Shown piece by piece: positions 49,186 through 50,980 of a stretch of DNA of 50,980 bases (the stretch's first letter is position 1; each line of letters begins with the position of its first letter). Made by a program: the position numbers and the translations under genes. The notes beneath the pieces were generated by a model. It was not told the DNA's origin, searched no databases, and saw only the letters and a program-made list of their open reading frames with translations. The DNA is from Porphyromonadaceae bacterium UBA7555. GTDB lineage: Bacteria > Bacteroidota > Bacteroidia > Bacteroidales > Muribaculaceae. Location: contig DLLT01000012.1 in the NCBI GenBank assembly GCA_002478045.1, positions 1 to 50,980 on the forward strand, in the 5' to 3' direction.

Positions 49186-50022
49186 ATGAAAGCAGAAGAA
49201 ATCAAACAATTATTCGAGAGCTTCGAGGCCATAGCCATAGAATATGACGGCGTCGAATGTTGGAGCGCGCGCGAACTCTATCCCATATTGGGATATGCAC
49301 GATGGGATCGTTTCAAAGAAGCAATAAATCGGGCTAAGGACTCCTGTGTAAATGCAGGAGAATCAATTAAAGACCATTTTTCCGACGTCGGAAAAATGGT
49401 CTCATTAGGTTCATATGCCGAACGTCAGATAGATGACATACTGTTGACACGCTATGCCTGCTATCTTATAGCCCAAAACGCCGACCCAAGAAAGCCCGAG
49501 ATTGCTTTTGCTCAAAACTATTTTGCCGTGCAGACGCGTCGTGCCGAAATTGTCCAACAACGCATTCTCGACCACGAGCGCGTAAAGGCACGTGCCAAAC
49601 TCGCCGAGACAGAGCACCATCTTTCGGGAGTATTATACGAGCATGGGGTTGACTCGAAAGGCTTTGCTTTGATACGTGCAAAAGGTGACCAAGCTTTGTT
49701 CGGTCTCAATACCGCTTTGATGAAGCGCCGTGTCGGCGCCCCTGAAAAACGACCCCTTGCGGATTTTCTCTCAACTATCGCAATCAAGGCAAAAGACCTT
49801 GCTGCTGAAATGACCTCGGTCAATGTCCAACAAAAAGATCTCCACGGACAAATTGCGATAGAGGGCGAACACGTGGACAACAATACCGCAGTACGTGGAA
49901 TGTTGCTTGATCGTGGCATCCGCCCCGAGACGCTGCCACCGGGCGAGGACGTCAAGAAAGTGGAACGCCGCTTGAAGGCTGATGAAAAAAAGATACTACC
50001 CAAATCATCAAAGAAAAAATAA
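49186..50022 (+). CDS. dinD: DinD-like DNA-damage-inducible protein
   Basis: A 278-residue protein. The N-terminal BRO-like domain reads FEAIAIEYDGVECWSARELY then PILGYARWDRFKEAINRAKD; DDILLTRYACYLIAQNADPR and QNYFAVQTRRAEIVQ complete the signature of DinD. E. coli DinD is SOS-induced and reported to inhibit RecA filaments. The C-terminus is lysine-rich. The start at 49186 follows from the promoter. A 32-bp perfect palindrome lies inside the coding region (49371-49402). The stop overlaps the start of a DNA methyltransferase by one base, linking it to a modification or defence module. Confidence 0.85.
   Translation: MKAEEIKQLFESFEAIAIEYDGVECWSARELYPILGYARWDRFKEAINRAKDSCVNAGESIKDHFSDVGKMVSLGSYAERQIDDILLTRYACYLIAQNADPRKPEIAFAQNYFAVQTRRAEIVQQRILDHERVKARAKLAETEHHLSGVLYEHGVDSKGFALIRAKGDQALFGLNTALMKRRVGAPEKRPLADFLSTIAIKAKDLAAEMTSVNVQQKDLHGQIAIEGEHVDNNTAVRGMLLDRGIRPETLPPGEDVKKVERRLKADEKKILPKSSKKK
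49341..49360. repeat. Short inverted repeat inside dinD
   Basis: CTCCTG (49341-49346) and CAGGAG (49355-49360) form a 6-bp stem with an 8-nt loop, 10 bp before the large palindrome. Confidence 0.5.
49371..49402. repeat. 32-bp perfect palindrome inside dinD
   Basis: AGACCATTTTTCCGAC (49371-49386) is followed directly by its exact reverse complement GTCGGAAAAATGGTCT (49387-49402), with no spacer. It encodes the DHFSDVGKMV segment of DinD. Confidence 0.95.
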
Positions 50023-50980
50023 TGGCCAACGAATCACTATCGGCGGCTAAAGCCGCAAAGAACGATGAGTTCTATACGCAGTACTACGACATCGAGCGCG
50101 AAATCAACGCCTACCTCGAATATGACCCCGATGTCTTTCGTGGTAAGACCGTGCTGCTGCCTTGCGACGACCCCGAATGGAGCAACTTCACGCTCTACTT
50201 TGCCCAGCACTTTCAGACACTGGGTTTGAAAAAGCTGATTTCCACGTCATACGCTGCCGAAAGCAAGAAATACAGGACGCCATACCAGCCCTCGCTTTTC
50301 GAACAGGACGCGCCACAGTTTGACCCGGCAAAGACCTCAGTGCGCGGCAAAATCTTCGTACTCGATCACGACATTGACGGCGACGGGCGCATCGACTTCC
50401 ACGACCTCGAATGGCGCTACCTCGACGGCGACGGCGACTTCCGCAGCGCCGAAGTCACCGCCCTGCGCGACCAAGCAGACATCATCGTCACCAACCCGCC
50501 TTTCTCGCTTTTCCGCGAGTTCCTCGCCTGGATTGTCGAAGCCGATAAGAAATTTGTTATTATAGGAAATATGAACGCTTTGACATATCGCGAAGTATTT
50601 CCTTTGATTAAAAACAACAAGATTTGGCTGGGAAATGGTTTTCATAATGGTAATGCCTACTTTAGACCAGTTGGTGAGCGTGAATACGCATCAGGGGTTA
50701 AAGATGATACCACCGGACTTGTAAAATTTAGAAATTGCTGTTGGTTTGCCAACATCGACCACGGACGACGCCACCAGCCATTGTCGTTAATGACGATGGA
50801 AGAGAATATCATGTATTCCAAGCACAAGGAAATTCGTGGCAAGGGTTATGCCCACTATGACAATTACGATGCCATAGAAGTTCCCTACACGGATGCTATT
50901 CCGTCCAACTATTATGGCGTTATGGGTGTCCCTATCACCTTCCTTGACAAGTACTGCCCGGAGCAATTCGAAATATTAGG
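50022..50980 (+). CDS. EcoRI-type adenine-specific DNA methyltransferase, partial (runs off the window)
   Basis: Open from ATG 50022 to the end (319 codons, no stop). The N-terminal part reads AAKNDEFYTQYYDIEREINA, then VLLPCDDPEWSNFTLYFAQH, the layout of the EcoRI methylase family. Motif IV is IIVTNPPFSLFREFLAW (about residues 154-170), the NPPF of N6-adenine methyltransferases. Between them DHDIDGDGRIDFHDLEWRYL looks like an EF-hand loop but may be a conserved family segment. It overlaps dinD by one base. Base composition drops sharply after about 50550, within the gene, suggesting a mosaic. A cognate nuclease may lie beyond the window. Confidence 0.88.
   Translation, partial: MANESLSAAKAAKNDEFYTQYYDIEREINAYLEYDPDVFRGKTVLLPCDDPEWSNFTLYFAQHFQTLGLKKLISTSYAAESKKYRTPYQPSLFEQDAPQFDPAKTSVRGKIFVLDHDIDGDGRIDFHDLEWRYLDGDGDFRSAEVTALRDQADIIVTNPPFSLFREFLAWIVEADKKFVIIGNMNALTYREVFPLIKNNKIWLGNGFHNGNAYFRPVGEREYASGVKDDTTGLVKFRNCCWFANIDHGRRHQPLSLMTMEENIMYSKHKEIRGKGYAHYDNYDAIEVPYTDAIPSNYYGVMGVPITFLDKYCPEQFEIL

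Overview
The window looks like a chromosomal segment from a gut Bacteroidales, most probably a Muribaculaceae-type genome. The reasons are sequence-internal: many promoters fit the Bacteroidetes consensus (TTTG or TTG, 19-21 bp, TAnnTTTG); Shine-Dalgarno sequences are mostly absent; the first kilobase carries remnants of Bacteroidetes-type conjugative transposon tra genes; secreted proteins end in the short YYNLQG...VYVK-type tail; and lineage-typical genes are present (DUF4294, DUF5063, a FolK-TrmH fusion). The taxonomic call is inference, because no rRNA is present.

Layout. 1-4.5 kb is a foreign, AT-rich island: wrecked traE/traF/traG pieces, then a type II restriction-modification cassette (small HTH controller-like gene, amino-methyltransferase, PD-(D/E)XK endonuclease), ending in a secreted-protein gene that loses its family pattern near 4505, where base composition returns to that of the core genome. 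4.7-9 kb holds a secreted carbohydrate-binding-like protein, a NUDIX/winged-helix protein, an A1S_2505-family protein and a sigma factor/partner pair. 9-13.9 kb is the translation/transcription operon rimP-nusA-infB (minus). 14-17 kb is a 2-oxoacid:ferredoxin oxidoreductase operon (ferredoxin, alpha, beta, gamma; minus). 17.3-20.2 kb holds two structured RNA candidates, a tRNA-Leu(UAG) and small envelope proteins. 20.2-23.9 kb is a five-gene minus-strand operon (M28 peptidase lipoprotein, sufE, SIS isomerase, PfkB-like protein, ribH). Then come ffs (SRP RNA), upp, sodB, a rod-shaped 6S-like RNA, two PEGA-like paralogues, a Na/Pi transporter, pldA, a leucine-rich-repeat protein, a second copy of the carbohydrate-binding-like protein, and a divergent HxlR regulator/cupin pair.

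35.4-49.1 kb is all plus strand: yicC-gmk-nadD-DUF5063-M18 aminopeptidase, a CAP-domain protein, an AT-rich gap with a cluster of DnaA-box-like sites (possible oriC), then nadA-leuS-nadB-DUF4294-xerD-folK/trmH. NAD synthesis genes recur (nadD, nadA, nadB). At 49.1 kb a second accessory module begins: dinD, with a 32-bp perfect palindrome inside it, overlapping by one base an EcoRI-type adenine methyltransferase that runs off the end.

The best candidates for something new are the dinD/EcoRI-type methyltransferase module with its internal palindrome, the controller-methyltransferase-nuclease cassette next to the tra debris, three structured RNA candidates and the DnaA-box cluster. All calls were made by reading; no database search was run.
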